Assembly (NCBI GenBank): GCA_018136815.1
Contig: CM030931.1
Coordinates: 1,591,398-1,655,397 of the forward strand
Reading direction: 5' to 3'
Origin: Isochrysis galbana
Taxonomy: Eukaryota; Haptophyta; Isochrysidales; Isochrysidaceae
DNA length: 64,000 nucleotides
The notes under the pieces were generated by a model. The model was not told the DNA's origin and searched no databases. It was given only the letters and a program-made list of their open reading frames with translations. Below are positions 1-10,203 of the stretch, in pieces (the stretch's first letter is position 1; each line of letters starts with the position of its first letter). The position numbers were made by a program, and so were the translations under genes.

Positions 1-847
1 ATACACGCCTTGCCCAAAAAGGTCGCGCACGCAAAAAAACCAGGATAGACTTTTTGCTTACCCCCCGGGCGGAGGGCGTGGTACCGGATGAAGGCAAGCC
101 GCCTGAGAATGAGAATGGGTCAGGAGGGCAGGAGGCCATTCTGCCCCTAGAATGCCAGGAGGGTGGGTGGTTCCTCCCCCGTAGCAGGGGAAAGGTGGAG
201 AGGGGGGGGGGGGGGGGGGTCGTGCCCCTCAATGGGTCAACCAAGTATAAACTAAATTGACGCCGTCGCAACCAACTATTAAGTTAGTTGACGTGCTCCA
301 CGTTCCAACTTGCCACCTTCAATACATCCAGATGCACACCATCTCGCTCTTGCACGCGACTCGCTGCATATTTCCAACCGTCCATCCAAGGCACATTCGC
401 CACCTCGCAGCTTCACGTTGGCCCTTGCTTTGTCCAATCACCTCGCGGCTCCCTACGAGCCACCAGCCACACAGCTCATCACCGCACTCACACACAGTGC
501 CAGACAAAGGGAGCTCAAAAATTAAGTCACCTCTTGTTTGCAGATTGCCATGCCGACGAGGAGCCGTCAAGGACATTCGTACTTCGAATGCACAGTCGGC
601 CGCCGATGAAAGACTCGAGCCCGGCAAAATGAGCAAAAGGGGAGCACAAGGAGCTTGAGAGGACACTGCAAATGTGCGGAGTTGCAGAAGTCGTTCAGCT
701 TGCATGTGCTTGCGTCACGGCACTACTTGCACATGCGAGTTGCGACTCGTCCACCAATAAGCGCGGTTTCCAACCCACGACTTGACTCCTTGCAGCAGCA
801 CTCATGATAGCCGTGAACTTATGATAGCCGTGAACTTGGTGAGAATA
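1..847. other. Intergenic, no gene seen
   Basis: No convincing coding region: the short open frames overlap one another on both strands and show no recognisable motif. It holds a long G run (about 203-219) and, at 230-262, a degenerate copy of the hairpin-bearing terminus (TCAA...TTGA arms followed by a GGGTCA-type motif) seen repeatedly in this window. The 3' end lies just downstream of the NMD3 stop codon and probably includes its 3' UTR. Confidence 0.5.
804..837. repeat. 17-bp tandem duplication in NMD3 3' flank
   Basis: The 17-bp unit ATGATAGCCGTGAACTT occurs twice back to back, just after the NMD3 stop codon. It is a perfect, so probably recent, slippage duplication, with no function implied. 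Confidence 0.85.
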
Positions 848-2617
848 TCAAAAATAGTACTTGACGTCACTGCTAGTGGGTGGTGGTTTAACTGGTTGTG
901 CCTTGCTGCTTGATGTGTCCTCCGCTGTGCTAGGTTCGCCGATGATGTTCAACCCAGGCTTAAATGCAGCCGTGATGGCGTTGATTTGATCATCAGGTAG
1001 CACGTCGTCGTCGTCGGCACCCAGGGTGAGCTCATCAAGGAGTTCTTCCAGACCGACCTCCGGGAAGTCATCGTCCTCGCCTGCCGCCTCCTCGCTCTCG
1101 CTTTCATCCACCGCTTGTTCCCTCCGCTTCTCATCCAGACGCGTCTGCGCCAGGATTGCCTCCTTATCCTTGTACAAGTTGATTTGCGCGCGCATGCTCG
1201 GGTCCTCCTCAAGGTCTTGCAAGAATTCCTCGAACTCGTGGTCATATTTTGATGTGTCAAGCTTGCGCCCACGCTGCACCGTCCACTCCGACTCGTCCTC
1301 TTCCTTATTGAGGTTGTGCAGCTTCCACGCTCGCCTCCGGGACTTGCGCCGCCGCTCTGAGTACGACTTCTTGATCAGAACCACGTCTGGTAGTTGCGTA
1401 GCCTCGTGATGTGTGACGTCGGTGGGCAGCGGCGATGCGTCTACTGCATAGCCCCACACGTAATCGCCGACACGCAGCACATTACCCAGGTGAGAGAGTG
1501 TGCGAAAGGTGCGATCGTTCACCCCAAATTCGTCGCGTCGCGCCACGGTCACCTCTGCCAGACACAGCGGTGCCTTGTCCCCGCCGCCGTCCGCAAGCGC
1601 GTCATTATGCATACTGCGCTTCTTCCGCCCGCCGCCGCCGCCGCCGACGGAAGCCGCAGCTTTGGGCTGCGCCTCGATTTCGATGTCGAGGACGACGTAT
1701 TCAATCAACATGCTTCGCGTCAAGGCCGCTGTAAACGGCTTCTTCCAAAACGTGAGCGGCAGCAACTCTGCCGTCTTGAGCGTTTTCGGGTCGAGGAGAT
1801 GTACTAAGTTGGAAACCTTGTTGCATATCACGAAGCGCGGCATCTGCCCTACCGTCTGTGCGGTGCCGACAGGCAGCCACAAGGCATCTCCGCGGCATAT
1901 GGGAAGGATCTCCACCGAGTACGTAAACTTGTATCGACCCAGCCCCGTGTGCGTGTCGGTGGAGATGAGCTGCTTCGACGTCTTGTATCTGGTAGGAGCC
2001 ACCCCTTGCAAGAAGGAGCACATCTTCTCCGCGTGCGACCGCGCGCCGTAGAAGAAGTCGAGGCCATCGCGGCGCTCAACGATGTTGATGGCATCAACGT
2101 GGGCGCGGTGCTTGAGGATGAGCTGCTCAATCCAGAAGAAGGTGCGCTTGTGCTCCACCTTTTGACGGACCTGGCACACTGCGACCCACGTGTCCTTCGC
2201 TTCCCTCCGCTGGCATGTACCACACTGTTTGTTCCCAATGACGTACTCGACGATAAAAGATTGCTGCAGGATGGCGCCTGCCACGACCTCTTTTTGCACG
2301 GTGAGCTTGAGCTTGATCCGTTTGGAGTGCGGCTCGGTCCAGATATAGGACGCGTCAACGAGGCGGACCTGCGTCAAGCCTCGCGGCTTCTTCAGGAGCA
2401 ACGCGAGCAGCTCCTTCGACTCCATCTCGACGTCAGCCCATGAGCCGTCACGCCGCTCGAACCGGTTGCATCCACGGCAGGTGTTCTGCTGCACCTGCTT
2501 GGAGATGCCAGCGCCGATGTCGTACTTCTCCTGAAGGCAGTCGACGCACATGTTGACGGCATTCGGCTCGATCGCCACCGCGCACTCGCAGCAGAGGATG
2601 CGCGGCGTGTCGCCCAT
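848..2617 (-). CDS. NMD3: 60S ribosomal export protein NMD3
   Basis: A single-exon gene of 589 aa. NMD3 is the adaptor that binds the nascent 60S subunit and carries it to the exportin CRM1 for nuclear export. The N-terminus (residues 8-55) has the paired Cys motifs of the NMD3 zinc-ribbon domain (CCEC, CVDC, CRGC), and a further CGTC follows near residue 131. The central region contains conserved stretches such as FFWIEQLILKH and DGLDFFYGARSHAEKM, which place it in the family with certainty. The C-terminal third is acidic and ends in a hydrophobic/acidic segment (EELLDELTLGADDDD) that could carry the leucine-rich export signal, as in other NMD3 proteins; this is inference. A Gly-run plus basic patch near residues 325-335 looks like a lineage insertion. 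The length is slightly above the usual ~500 aa. The ATG at 2617 begins directly before the first Cys pair. Confidence 0.96.
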   Translation of the reverse strand: MGDTPRILCCECAVAIEPNAVNMCVDCLQEKYDIGAGISKQVQQNTCRGCNRFERRDGSWADVEMESKELLALLLKKPRGLTQVRLVDASYIWTEPHSKRIKLKLTVQKEVVAGAILQQSFIVEYVIGNKQCGTCQRREAKDTWVAVCQVRQKVEHKRTFFWIEQLILKHRAHVDAINIVERRDGLDFFYGARSHAEKMCSFLQGVAPTRYKTSKQLISTDTHTGLGRYKFTYSVEILPICRGDALWLPVGTAQTVGQMPRFVICNKVSNLVHLLDPKTLKTAELLPLTFWKKPFTAALTRSMLIEYVVLDIEIEAQPKAAASVGGGGGGRKKRSMHNDALADGGGDKAPLCLAEVTVARRDEFGVNDRTFRTLSHLGNVLRVGDYVWGYAVDASPLPTDVTHHEATQLPDVVLIKKSYSERRRKSRRRAWKLHNLNKEEDESEWTVQRGRKLDTSKYDHEFEEFLQDLEEDPSMRAQINLYKDKEAILAQTRLDEKRREQAVDESESEEAAGEDDDFPEVGLEELLDELTLGADDDDVLPDDQINAITAAFKPGLNIIGEPSTAEDTSSSKAQPVKPPPTSSDVKYYF

Positions 2618-4082
2618 CGTAGGCGGCCGGCGGCGCGGCGACGGAGTGAGTGGAAGAGAGGGCGGCCCTGCCTGCCTGGGGGGGACGGGGGAGAGGGGGG
2701 GGCACGAGGCCGGACGTCTCCCCCGTCCCCCAAACCAACGAACGCATCCCTCTTTTCTTCATTGCTGCAACTCCATTTCTCAGCAATGAGCAGGCGTCGC
2801 CCGCGCGCTCGGCTGACTTGGCCGGTTGAGGCTCCCGCTTCATGGATAAGCCCCATTCCTATGGAGTAAAAGAAATGTTGACCCTTAGACATCTAGAGGT
2901 CGCTCCTACTGGAGGAAAGTGTTGCCCCCTGTGATGTCTTGCGCCATGTAGGATTTTTTGGAAATGGTAAAGGTGGTGACTCACAGTGACATTTTTTGTA
3001 CATGTGCACGCGAGGCTGGGCATGCATCAAGTGCGAGCAGTGTCACGGGCATGAGCGAATCGAGCCAGGGCCGCAACGCAAGCCATGTCGGTCGTAGCTG
3101 CTCTCACCCCGCCAGCTCCGAAGTCCGAAGCTTCTTCGGACTCGGAGCTCGAAGCCATTGGCGCCTCCCAAGTATGATATCTGCGTGTAGACTTAGTGTG
3201 TTGTGCGCTATAGTGAGCCTCCGGCCTCAGGCTGGCTGTCTCCTCTCGCCGCCGGCTTCGCGGCACACTGCTACGAACAAGCGGCGTGCGAACAATATAT
3301 GGCAGTGTATAGTGTATATAGCAAGTGAGTCCGGTGTCGGTATGTGGAGTGGTAGCCTGTAGCTATGATGTTGTATGCTTACACACTTACATTTTAGAGG
3401 TGTAGACTAACTACTAACTATACTTCAGACACATACACACATACACACACCACACACGCCCGTGACCCGTGAGCGCGCCGCGCCCCCGGCCGGCCCCCGG
3501 CCTCGGCTGCCGCGTGCCTGTCGAACACGCGATGACTACAGGCTCATAGGCAGAGGGCCGTTCGATCGAGCCGGCAGCTGACGCGGTCGTGGAAGGATCG
3601 TTGATTGTTGCTTGCGGGAAGATGTCTGAGAGGTCATAGTAAGTAAGAGTCGGGTCGGACAGTGTCTGCCATCGAGCGCTACGAGCGATGAGGTAGACCG
3701 GAGGTCGGAGGATTGCGACGCGTGGCGTCGGAGAGTAGAGACGAGGCTAGCTAGCGAGCTGGTGGAAGAGAGAGAGAATGAGAATGAGAGCTTCTTAGGT
3801 CCGAGGTAGACACGGGAGACTACAACGCAAGGACTCAAAAAGTTTGAGGGCACAGAACCACACAAACTAAACCAAACGGGGCGAAAACTAACCACACTTG
3901 GACGGACGGCCAGGCGTCGGCACCAGGGCAATTCAGCAACGCGCAGACATGCGACAGAGGGGTCGGCACAACGAGGGCAGACCTCGCTGGGGAGCTACAA
4001 CCGATACACGGGGAGAAGACAAAAGACGGTCATGGAACATTTGATGACATCGAGAGAAAGAAAGTAAGATAATAATAAAACA

Positions 4083-4487
4083 TCTGAAGATTCGGGCTAC
4101 TCACGCTAGCTATACAGTCCACGTACTCACGGTACTCACTCACGACATCGCCTATACCCCAGTTTACTCACTCCTTTACACCACCCCCTTCATTCCTTTG
4201 TCTTTGGTATCGGGGGGGGGGGGGGCGCGTGCACTACAACGGGCCAAGTGCAGGGGGTTGGCTGGGGCAGACCTGCTGGTGTGGTGTTCTTGTGGCAAAA
4301 CAAACGTAAACGCCGGTTGCATGTGACACTTCGTGCCCCTTGGAGGTCTCGGCCCCCTCTTCTCGCGTCTTTTTCAAGTATCTCCGCGTTTTCGCGGCAT
4401 TCATGTGTCGCTCGGGGTGTCGGCCTGTCGGGGTGTCGGCCCGTAAACATACCGTAAACAGGCGTGAGTCTTACCTTTTCTTGGGTC
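4083..4487 (+). repeat. Dispersed repeat family B, copy 1
   Basis: This segment begins with CATCTGAAGATTCGGGC and contains the block CATTCCTTTGTCTTTGGTATC, a G run, AACAAACGTAAACGCC and finally CGTAAACAGGCGTGAG...TTACCTTTTCTTGG. The same order of blocks occurs inverted at 10929-11180 and in direct orientation, diverged, at 39455-39830. A tail-only piece lies near 17755-17800, and head-only pieces lie near 20894 and 29160-29180. No coding capacity was recognised. The element class is unknown. Confidence 0.7.
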
Positions 4488-4739
4488 AGATCGCGTCGTT
4501 TTTTTGTCGTTCTTTTCTCGCGGTTCTCTTCGTTCTCTTACGGGCGTGCGATGCCCGCGCGCGCCATGGCACCCCTCTGAGGGGACCCTCGGGTCCCCCC
4601 AGAGGGCCAGCTGGGCCAGCTCAGGGGGCAGTGGAGGCTGGGGCTAGGCCCTTGGCCTCTCCTGCCTCTCCCTCGCTGGCCGCGCTGGTCCTAGGTGCCC
4701 TCCTGGCGGCTCAGGTGGTCTGTGGCTCAGTGGTGGAGT

Positions 4740-4950
4740 GGGGGGTCAATACGATCAGGGGCCAGCGCAGGCGAATGCGTGCGGCGCGCGATGCGCGCTC
4801 GGCGAGGGTCTGTGCCAGAGTGATGTCAGCTCAGCCCCTGCCAGCAGGCAGGGGCTGAGGTTGAGTGTGCAGGCCCACCCAGGGGGTGTCTGCGATGGAG
4901 GAGGGGGGGCACGGGGCCCCCATGACCCTATCAGTTTTACTGATAGTTAT
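4740..4950 (-). repeat. Hairpin-ended repeat (family F), 3'-type terminus
   Basis: The right edge carries the hairpin CTATCAG-TTTTA-CTGATAG at 4928-4946 next to GGGTCATGG read on the minus strand. Inward lies a GC-rich block (GGGTGTCTGCGATGGAGG, paired CAGCCCCTGCC) shared with 28801-29020 and, inverted, with 49459-49700. The left limit is not clear. It may be a fossil non-autonomous derivative of a retroelement; it has no intact gene. Confidence 0.6.
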
Positions 4951-5067
4951 GATCGAGAGAAAGTAAGAGAAGAGGCAGTATACCAATCGACGAGACTTTG
5001 AGGCTTAAAATAACCCACAGGTTAGAAGTAAAAGTCTGTCATCGTATGGAATACGACAGTGCCACGC

Positions 5068-5143
5068 AACGGCTCTCGACGGCTCGACGGAACTGTTAGC
5101 GCAGCGCTGTCACCAACGGCTCTCGACGGAACTGTTAGCGCAG
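5068..5143 (+). repeat. Imperfect direct duplication, ~30-38 bp
   Basis: The motif AACGGCTCTCGACGG followed by AACTGTTAGCGCAGC occurs at 5068-5106 (with an extra CTCGACGG) and again at 5114-5143. No coding or structural role is visible. Confidence 0.7.
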
Positions 5144-5772
5144 CCTCGTCTGGTCTTGAAAAAAGGTGTTAGCGCAAGTGTTCTAACACCTAGGTTACTA
5201 TTAAAACAACCCCCCTGGACACAACCTGCAACCTGCGCTTCTCCCGTCGTGACGAGTTTTATGAAACGCCAGACTGACTTGGAGGTCGCGTGCCGCCGAC
5301 AGCTCCAGAATCAATGTTATTGTAAACGGACATGTGGACATTTGATGGCTCAACTTCATTCCGTCCCATATTCGACGGATCGCGACCTCCCTAAGCCCTA
5401 AGTAAGGAAAGAAAAATGAAGCAAACAGAAAAAAGGTGCTACGCATGAGACTCCTTATGGGCGTTTGAACACGCCCCTCCGGTCGTGATAACGATAGGCA
5501 AGAGGCAAGTGAAGGGGGAAGAAGCCGGAATACAGCGATTGCAGCATGCACACAAAGGACAAAGGCGACCCCCAAAGGCAACACACACATACGGAACACA
5601 TGCAATACGAAGACAAATGGCAAATGGCCTGACTGTCTACATGCGTGCCTCAGACCAGGCAATTTTTCTCTGGTTGGGAGGAATGGTGGGGAGACACGGG
5701 AGAGAGCCGCAGGGAGTATAAGGAGAGAGCCACGTGAATGGCACCCGAGGAAATCACTTCAAGACGGAATTT

Positions 5773-6495
5773 TTAGTGCGTGCCTCGACCGCTCAAAGCT
5801 GCCGCCTCTTTCTCGAGCTTGGCGAGAAGCGCGAGCATGCGACCTTCTACATCGGCAGCTAGTCGAGGCGCATCGCTCGCCTCCTCAATGAGCACTCGCG
5901 TCGCACGGGTCTCCCTCCGCAGCGGCTGCCATGGCGTAGTGTCGCCATGCGTCCGAAGCATCCTGAGCTCACGCATGTTGATAAACGACCCTGCAGCTTT
6001 GTTGTACATGGACTTGCCTTGGAACTTGAAAAACTGAGTGTCAGAATCACAACCGTAGCGTCTCAAGCGCAGCGACATCGCGTCAGGACTGCCATCCGCT
6101 GGGATCGCCTCCATTACACGCAGGTCCAATAGGTGACGGAGGCAAAACCAGCCGTCCTTTTGCTCTTCCATGCGCCAGGTGGCGGTACGTGGCCGGCCAT
6201 GAGCAACACCAACCTCGCCATCCTGGCGCACGGTCCAATAGAGGCTGCCTGCCCACGCGCGAATGTCAATGTATGAAGAGCCGCGGCTGACAGATGAGGC
6301 AGCACACTCTGTGTACTTTTCTGCGACTAAGAAGCACATGGCGACCAGCCACGAGAGGAGCATGGCGAAAACGACACACTCGACAGCCAGCCGGCGGCAC
6401 GAGATGATATCTCGGCGGTGCAACTTGGCATACGAGCCGCCTGGGCTGCTGCCGCCAGAGGAGTTCCACCGCTGCTCGATCGTCCCACGCTTCAT
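5773..6495 (-). CDS. Hypothetical single-pass membrane protein
   Basis: A single-exon frame of 240 aa that I do not recognise as a known family. A basic, Ser/Gly-rich N-terminus (about residues 1-35) is followed by one strong hydrophobic segment at roughly residues 40-57 (VVFAMLLSWLVAMCFLV). The rest looks soluble, with five further Cys and Trp-rich patches (SLYWTVRQDG, DGWFCLRHLLDLRV), and ends in a charged helix (LLALLAKLEKEAAAL). The layout suggests a type II membrane protein with a small luminal or extracellular domain, which is inference. It is supported as a gene by continuous non-repetitive sequence, good codon use and an ATG start at 6495, but has no homology that I can name. An upstream exon cannot be excluded. 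Confidence 0.6.
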   Translation of the reverse strand: MKRGTIEQRWNSSGGSSPGGSYAKLHRRDIISCRRLAVECVVFAMLLSWLVAMCFLVAEKYTECAASSVSRGSSYIDIRAWAGSLYWTVRQDGEVGVAHGRPRTATWRMEEQKDGWFCLRHLLDLRVMEAIPADGSPDAMSLRLRRYGCDSDTQFFKFQGKSMYNKAAGSFINMRELRMLRTHGDTTPWQPLRRETRATRVLIEEASDAPRLAADVEGRMLALLAKLEKEAAALSGRGTH

Positions 6496-6699
6496 CTGGC
6501 GCGCCGCAAGGCGTCCCCCGCACGACTACTGCTGGAGGGGGGGAAGGGGGGGGGGGGGGGGGGGCGGGGGGCTGCAGGCAGCAGGCGGCGTCACGCGTAT
6601 GTAGGGATGCGCCGTACAAGGTAAACTTTATATCCACACTTGAGTTAACTGACTAGCTGTGACCGGAATGGAAGAGCGAAAACCGGGCGCGCTCGGCAG

Positions 6700-7025
6700 T
6701 TGAACGACTGTGAACGACTGTTACTGTGAAACCGAACATTTTTATCATTTCACACACAGGAAAGGATAGTCTTATAGTCTTGTGTTCGGGTGGGTTGAGA
6801 TGCCTTGTAGAGATATGATTATCGCTACACGGCCTACGCACAGCACACAGCACACTAAGGGAAAGCGAGGGAGGGAGGAGGGAGAACGAAGTCGATCCGA
6901 ACAAAAGAAGGACGCCTTACTCCTTAGTGCTAGTGCTTAATGTGAACGACGGTTACAGTTGAACCGAACATTCACACGCAGGAAAGGATAAAGGATAGTC
7001 TTGTGTTCGGGTGGGTTGAGATGCC
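6700..7025 (+). repeat. Spaced direct duplication of ~85-100 bp
   Basis: Two copies (about 6700-6804 and 6938-7025) share GTGAACGAC-GTTAC, ACCGAACATT, CACACAGGAAAGGATAGTC and TTGTGTTCGGGTGGGTTGAG in the same order, separated by about 135 bp of unrelated sequence. They differ by small indels, so the duplication is not very recent. Confidence 0.8.
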
Positions 7026-7280
7026 ATATATCCACATCCACACCTCCACACCCAACACCCAATCGCCCAGGGGCCAGGGGCGGTAGAGAGAGAAAGAGGA
7101 CCACAATTGAAATTGAATTATTAATGTTATATCCTACGCCAACCCCACTAGCTAATTGGACACAACTTTTCAGTCCCGGAATCCCGCCATGCCTGACGAC
7201 TGACGATAGCCCGGTCACTCACTAGGGCCAGCAGACTGCTATACGCTATACTAGGGACCCGATCTACGAAGTCGCCCGTA

Positions 7281-7546
7281 GCTGCTCTCTCTGTAGACCC
7301 ACCGTGGCTTAGGCTCCCGTGTTTATTACGTGTTGCCCTTGTTTATGTTAGAAAGTGGTAGCGGCAGCGAGGGAGGGCGGCGGCGCGCGCTCCATGACCC
7401 TATCAGTTTACTGATAGTTGTGCCCAAGCCTTCCCAAGTATCTTCACCCGCTACCCAAGTCGATAGGCCGCCTACGGACGCGTGGGTTGCCAAGGATGGA
7501 GTCTCAGGAGCCTTACCCGGATCCTGGGAATTGTCCGTCTCCACAG
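7281..7546 (+). repeat. Mosaic dispersed repeat (family G), copy 1
   Basis: Two blocks, 7281-7359 and 7420-7546, are nearly identical to 28289-28366 and 28591-28719. Between them, this copy has an inverted 5'-type end of hairpin family F (hairpin CTATCAG-TTTA-CTGATAG at 7400-7417 next to CCATGACCC), whereas the 28-kb copy has about 220 bp of different sequence. It is probably a fossil of a retroelement, broken and incomplete. Confidence 0.75.
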
Positions 7547-7903
7547 GATCACGCGGTTTTTAGGGGGCGGTGAAATAACGCAGAGGGAGGGGGGGGGGGG
7601 GCACTCGTCAAACTCGGGGCTCAGAGCGCTCATCTCGCTCGCCATAAGTAGTAAGTGTGGCCGCAGTGGTTGCTTACGCCGCGGCCCTCCCCTCCTGGCT
7701 GTGTGTGTGCGCGCGTGCGCGCGCGTGTAGGAGAGGGACAGGAGATGGGGGTAGTTGTTGAGCACCTCTGAAATCTTCGTCATAGAGCTCGCGCTAGAGA
7801 TGCGTTCAAAGGGATGATTGACGAGCTGATCATAACACTCCCACCACATTCTGCACGCATATACGTGCCACTGGAGATGGCCCGGAGACCGCCGAGCTAG
7901 GAC

Positions 7904-9826
7904 TCATTTCGTACCGCCAAGCTGAAGCTCTTGCGGGCACTTCCGAATGGTCCGTCTCGTGATGTCATCGGGTGGGGGCGCGTCGCCAGCCTGCATTTGG
8001 GCTACAAGTCGTCTGCATAATGACCATTGACCAGCGCGCTGCAGAGCTCCCAACGCCGCGTTGTAGCACGCAGTATCAACAAGGACGATATCTTTCCCCG
8101 CTTTCTCGACATTAGTGCCCGGAACTGCCACACAAGTCCGATCTACTCGGAGCAACTCTACGGCATCATGCCATCGGTCGGCGCGACCATAGGCGGAAAT
8201 GGCCGAGCAACGCATACGTGCATCTAGAGGCTCACCTAGAGCCTCGAGCTCCTGCAACAATAGCTGGGCCATCTCAGCGTCTCCTACCTTTGCGCAAGCG
8301 GTAAGTGCGGTGGCGAGCGCAGGCTTGTCGAGCCGGAAGGTAGGCAGGTGACGCGAGATGCCATCAGATGGTGAGCGCATCCTACGTAGAAACGCGAGAC
8401 CAAGCTCTGCCTTGCCAGCACGCGTGCAGCTCGCGAGTGCTGGCCGCACGTGCCGCGATCCAATGGCAATACCACGAGAAGGCAATGTCTCTACTATCGC
8501 AATGGCTTCACGCCATGCGCCAGCTGAGGCGCACACTTCGAGCACTGCAGAAGCGCAATACGAATCCGCAACAGGGGGTTCATGACGCACACGCTTGTCG
8601 ACCGCAGTAACATTTCCCCGCACAGTCCGCAAGGTTCCTCGCGACCCCTTCTGCGACTTGTGTCCCTTCGGCCTTAAGTCCCGGCCAATCACCAGAGCTG
8701 ATCTCATCTCTTCAAACAAGGATATGGCCTCCACATAACGGGATTCCTTCCGATGGGCACCGATGGCAGCACAGTAAGTGTGTGCCGAGATCGGCACGCG
8801 GCGACGCTCCATCTCGCGAAGGAGGCGCGTTGCCTCATACCAACGTCCGGAGGAAGCACAAGCTCGAATTGCCGTGGTGAAGCAGTGAGTGTCCGCCACT
8901 CTCGATGGAGCCTCCGCGACAAGTTGCAAGGCGCGACGCCAGCCCAGCGCCTTGTCGGCGGCGCACGCTCCCAAAACGGCATTCAGAGTATGCGGAGTCG
9001 GTTCCACACCCTTTGCTCGCGCCTCCTCGTAGAGCGCGATGGAGCCGGTCCAATCACGCTGCCGTGCCGCTGTGCGTAGGACTGCAGCAAGAGTGTGGGA
9101 GGAGACCTGTTCGGGCATCAAGAGCGACCGGAACAGAGCTCGCGCGCGCCCGTGCTCACCGAGGTCACTGAGAGCAGATATGGCCGCAGCAGACGCCCAT
9201 GCATCGGGACGCAGCTTGAGTGTCTCTAGCGTGTAGATGGCTAGGACGAGCTCAGCAGCCTGCACCTTGTTGGGAGCGCGCTGTGCTGCAGCAATTGCCA
9301 CATTGAAGGCCACGGATGATGGCGGTACGTCGCTGGCACACATCGCCTTGAATGTCTCAACGGCACGCTCAGGCTGGTTGGCGCGCGCGCACGCACAGAT
9401 AGCCGCGGAGAACGAGTAGGCGTCACGCTTGATGCCCACTGTCGCCATGTGTTCCAGCAGAACTAGCGCGAGCTGCCATTGAGATGATTCAGAGAGCGCG
9501 GCAAGCACAATGTTGCAATGGATGGGCTCGGTGATGGCAGGCTCATTGTGTAGGGCCCGCCAAAGGAGGACGTGCGCGCCTTCCCAGTCGGATGCCGAGC
9601 GCAGTGCGTTCAGCCGCCTTCTCAGTGTGGAGGCACTGCAGAGATCTTCTGCGCCGACAGGTGCAAGCTTCTTCCCGTGCTCGCCATGGTGCGGCGCGCC
9701 TAGCACGACGAGCCGCTGCTTGGGCTTACCCACTGATCCGTGACAAAGAGCGCGGCACCCCGTCCAGGCGAGCACCATGAGCAGCAGAGGCGAGGCGAGG
9801 CGAGTGGCCGGCCGGAGCATCGCCAT
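7904..9826 (-). CDS. Pentatricopeptide repeat (PPR) protein
   Basis: A single-exon gene of about 640 aa. PPR proteins bind RNA sequence-specifically in plastids or mitochondria and control processing, editing, stability or translation of organelle transcripts. Residues from about 95 to 610 are a chain of ~35-residue helical pairs with PPR spacing, for example blocks containing SFSAAICACARANQPERA, TLNAVLGACAADKALGW and CFTTAIRACASSGRWYEA. I count roughly ten to twelve units. The N-terminus is hydrophobic (LASPLLLMVLAWTGCRALC), as expected of a signal peptide for a secondary plastid, so a plastid site is plausible but inferred. A Lys/Arg-rich insert (RPKGHKSQKGSRGT) interrupts the repeat array near residue 385. 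I see no added DYW or SMR domain. The first ATG is at 9826; the frame itself is open three bases further. Confidence 0.9.
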   Translation of the reverse strand: MAMLRPATRLASPLLLMVLAWTGCRALCHGSVGKPKQRLVVLGAPHHGEHGKKLAPVGAEDLCSASTLRRRLNALRSASDWEGAHVLLWRALHNEPAITEPIHCNIVLAALSESSQWQLALVLLEHMATVGIKRDAYSFSAAICACARANQPERAVETFKAMCASDVPPSSVAFNVAIAAAQRAPNKVQAAELVLAIYTLETLKLRPDAWASAAAISALSDLGEHGRARALFRSLLMPEQVSSHTLAAVLRTAARQRDWTGSIALYEEARAKGVEPTPHTLNAVLGACAADKALGWRRALQLVAEAPSRVADTHCFTTAIRACASSGRWYEATRLLREMERRRVPISAHTYCAAIGAHRKESRYVEAISLFEEMRSALVIGRDLRPKGHKSQKGSRGTLRTVRGNVTAVDKRVRHEPPVADSYCASAVLEVCASAGAWREAIAIVETLPSRGIAIGSRHVRPALASCTRAGKAELGLAFLRRMRSPSDGISRHLPTFRLDKPALATALTACAKVGDAEMAQLLLQELEALGEPLDARMRCSAISAYGRADRWHDAVELLRVDRTCVAVPGTNVEKAGKDIVLVDTACYNAALGALQRAGQWSLCRRLVAQMQAGDAPPPDDITRRTIRKCPQELQLGGTK

Positions 9827-9939
9827 CACCGCGCGGGCCTTGCCGAGCCCCGCTCTCTCTCACCTCTCTCACCTCTCCTTCTCTACTAGAGTCTAGTACT
9901 AGTACTACTCTACCGATACTTTGCGTTCATCCTCTCTGA

Positions 9940-9978
9940 GTAGAGTAGAGTAGAGTAGGAGTAGAGTAGACTAGATAG
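9940..9978 (+). repeat. GTAGA-type microsatellite
   Basis: Imperfect tandem copies of TAGAG/TAGGAG in the 5' flank of the PPR gene. Confidence 0.85.
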
Positions 9979-10032
9979 ACGGTGCGATTTCCAGAGTTCG
10001 AGACTAGCCTGGGCCACAAACCACACATAGGA

Positions 10033-10103
10033 CTAGGGCGGTCAAACACTATTTCAACTTCTAAGGGTGTAAAATTGAGAAAGTTAGGATTGAGGAAATA
10101 CAC
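10033..10103 (+). repeat. Repeat family C terminus, copy 1 (cut by gap)
   Basis: The segment starts CTAGGGCGGTCAAACAC and continues with sequence resembling the 14284 and 38027 copies, including a GAGAAAGTTAGGATTGAGGA block. It is interrupted by the N gap at 10104. Part of its interior may resume after the gap, since 10204-10420 resembles 37700-37950 in inverse orientation. Confidence 0.65.
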
Positions 10104-10203
10104 NNNNNNNNNNNNNNNNNNNNNNNNNNNNNNNNNNNNNNNNNNNNNNNNNNNNNNNNNNNNNNNNNNNNNNNNNNNNNNNNNNNNNNNNNNNNNNNNN
10201 NNN
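10104..10203. other. Assembly gap, 100 N
   Basis: Exactly 100 N bases, the usual placeholder for a scaffold gap of unknown true size, lying inside a family C repeat. Confidence 0.99.

Larger units (their letters stand above)
2618..5772. other. Intergenic, repeat-rich, no gene seen
   Basis: I see no protein gene. The stretch holds a copy of repeat family B (4083-4487), a hairpin-ended family F terminus (4740-4950), a short duplicated segment (5068-5143) and a degenerate copy (about 5332-5392) of the block found complete at 36299-36355 and 42538-42594. An open frame on the minus strand (3536-3931) has no recognisable features. Confidence 0.5.
6496..7903. other. Intergenic, no gene seen
   Basis: It contains long G runs (about 6544-6564), the duplicated block at 6700-7025, and a mosaic repeat (7281-7546) shared with 28.3-28.7 kb. 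I see no supported protein gene. Confidence 0.5.

Noticed and set aside
1026-2443. Plus-strand open frames antisense to NMD3
   Set aside because: Shadows of a GC-rich coding strand; they lack motifs and conflict with a clear NMD3 reading.
9984-10016. tRNA or SINE gene from the B-box-like motif
   Set aside because: No A box, no cloverleaf pairing and no terminator at the right spacing.
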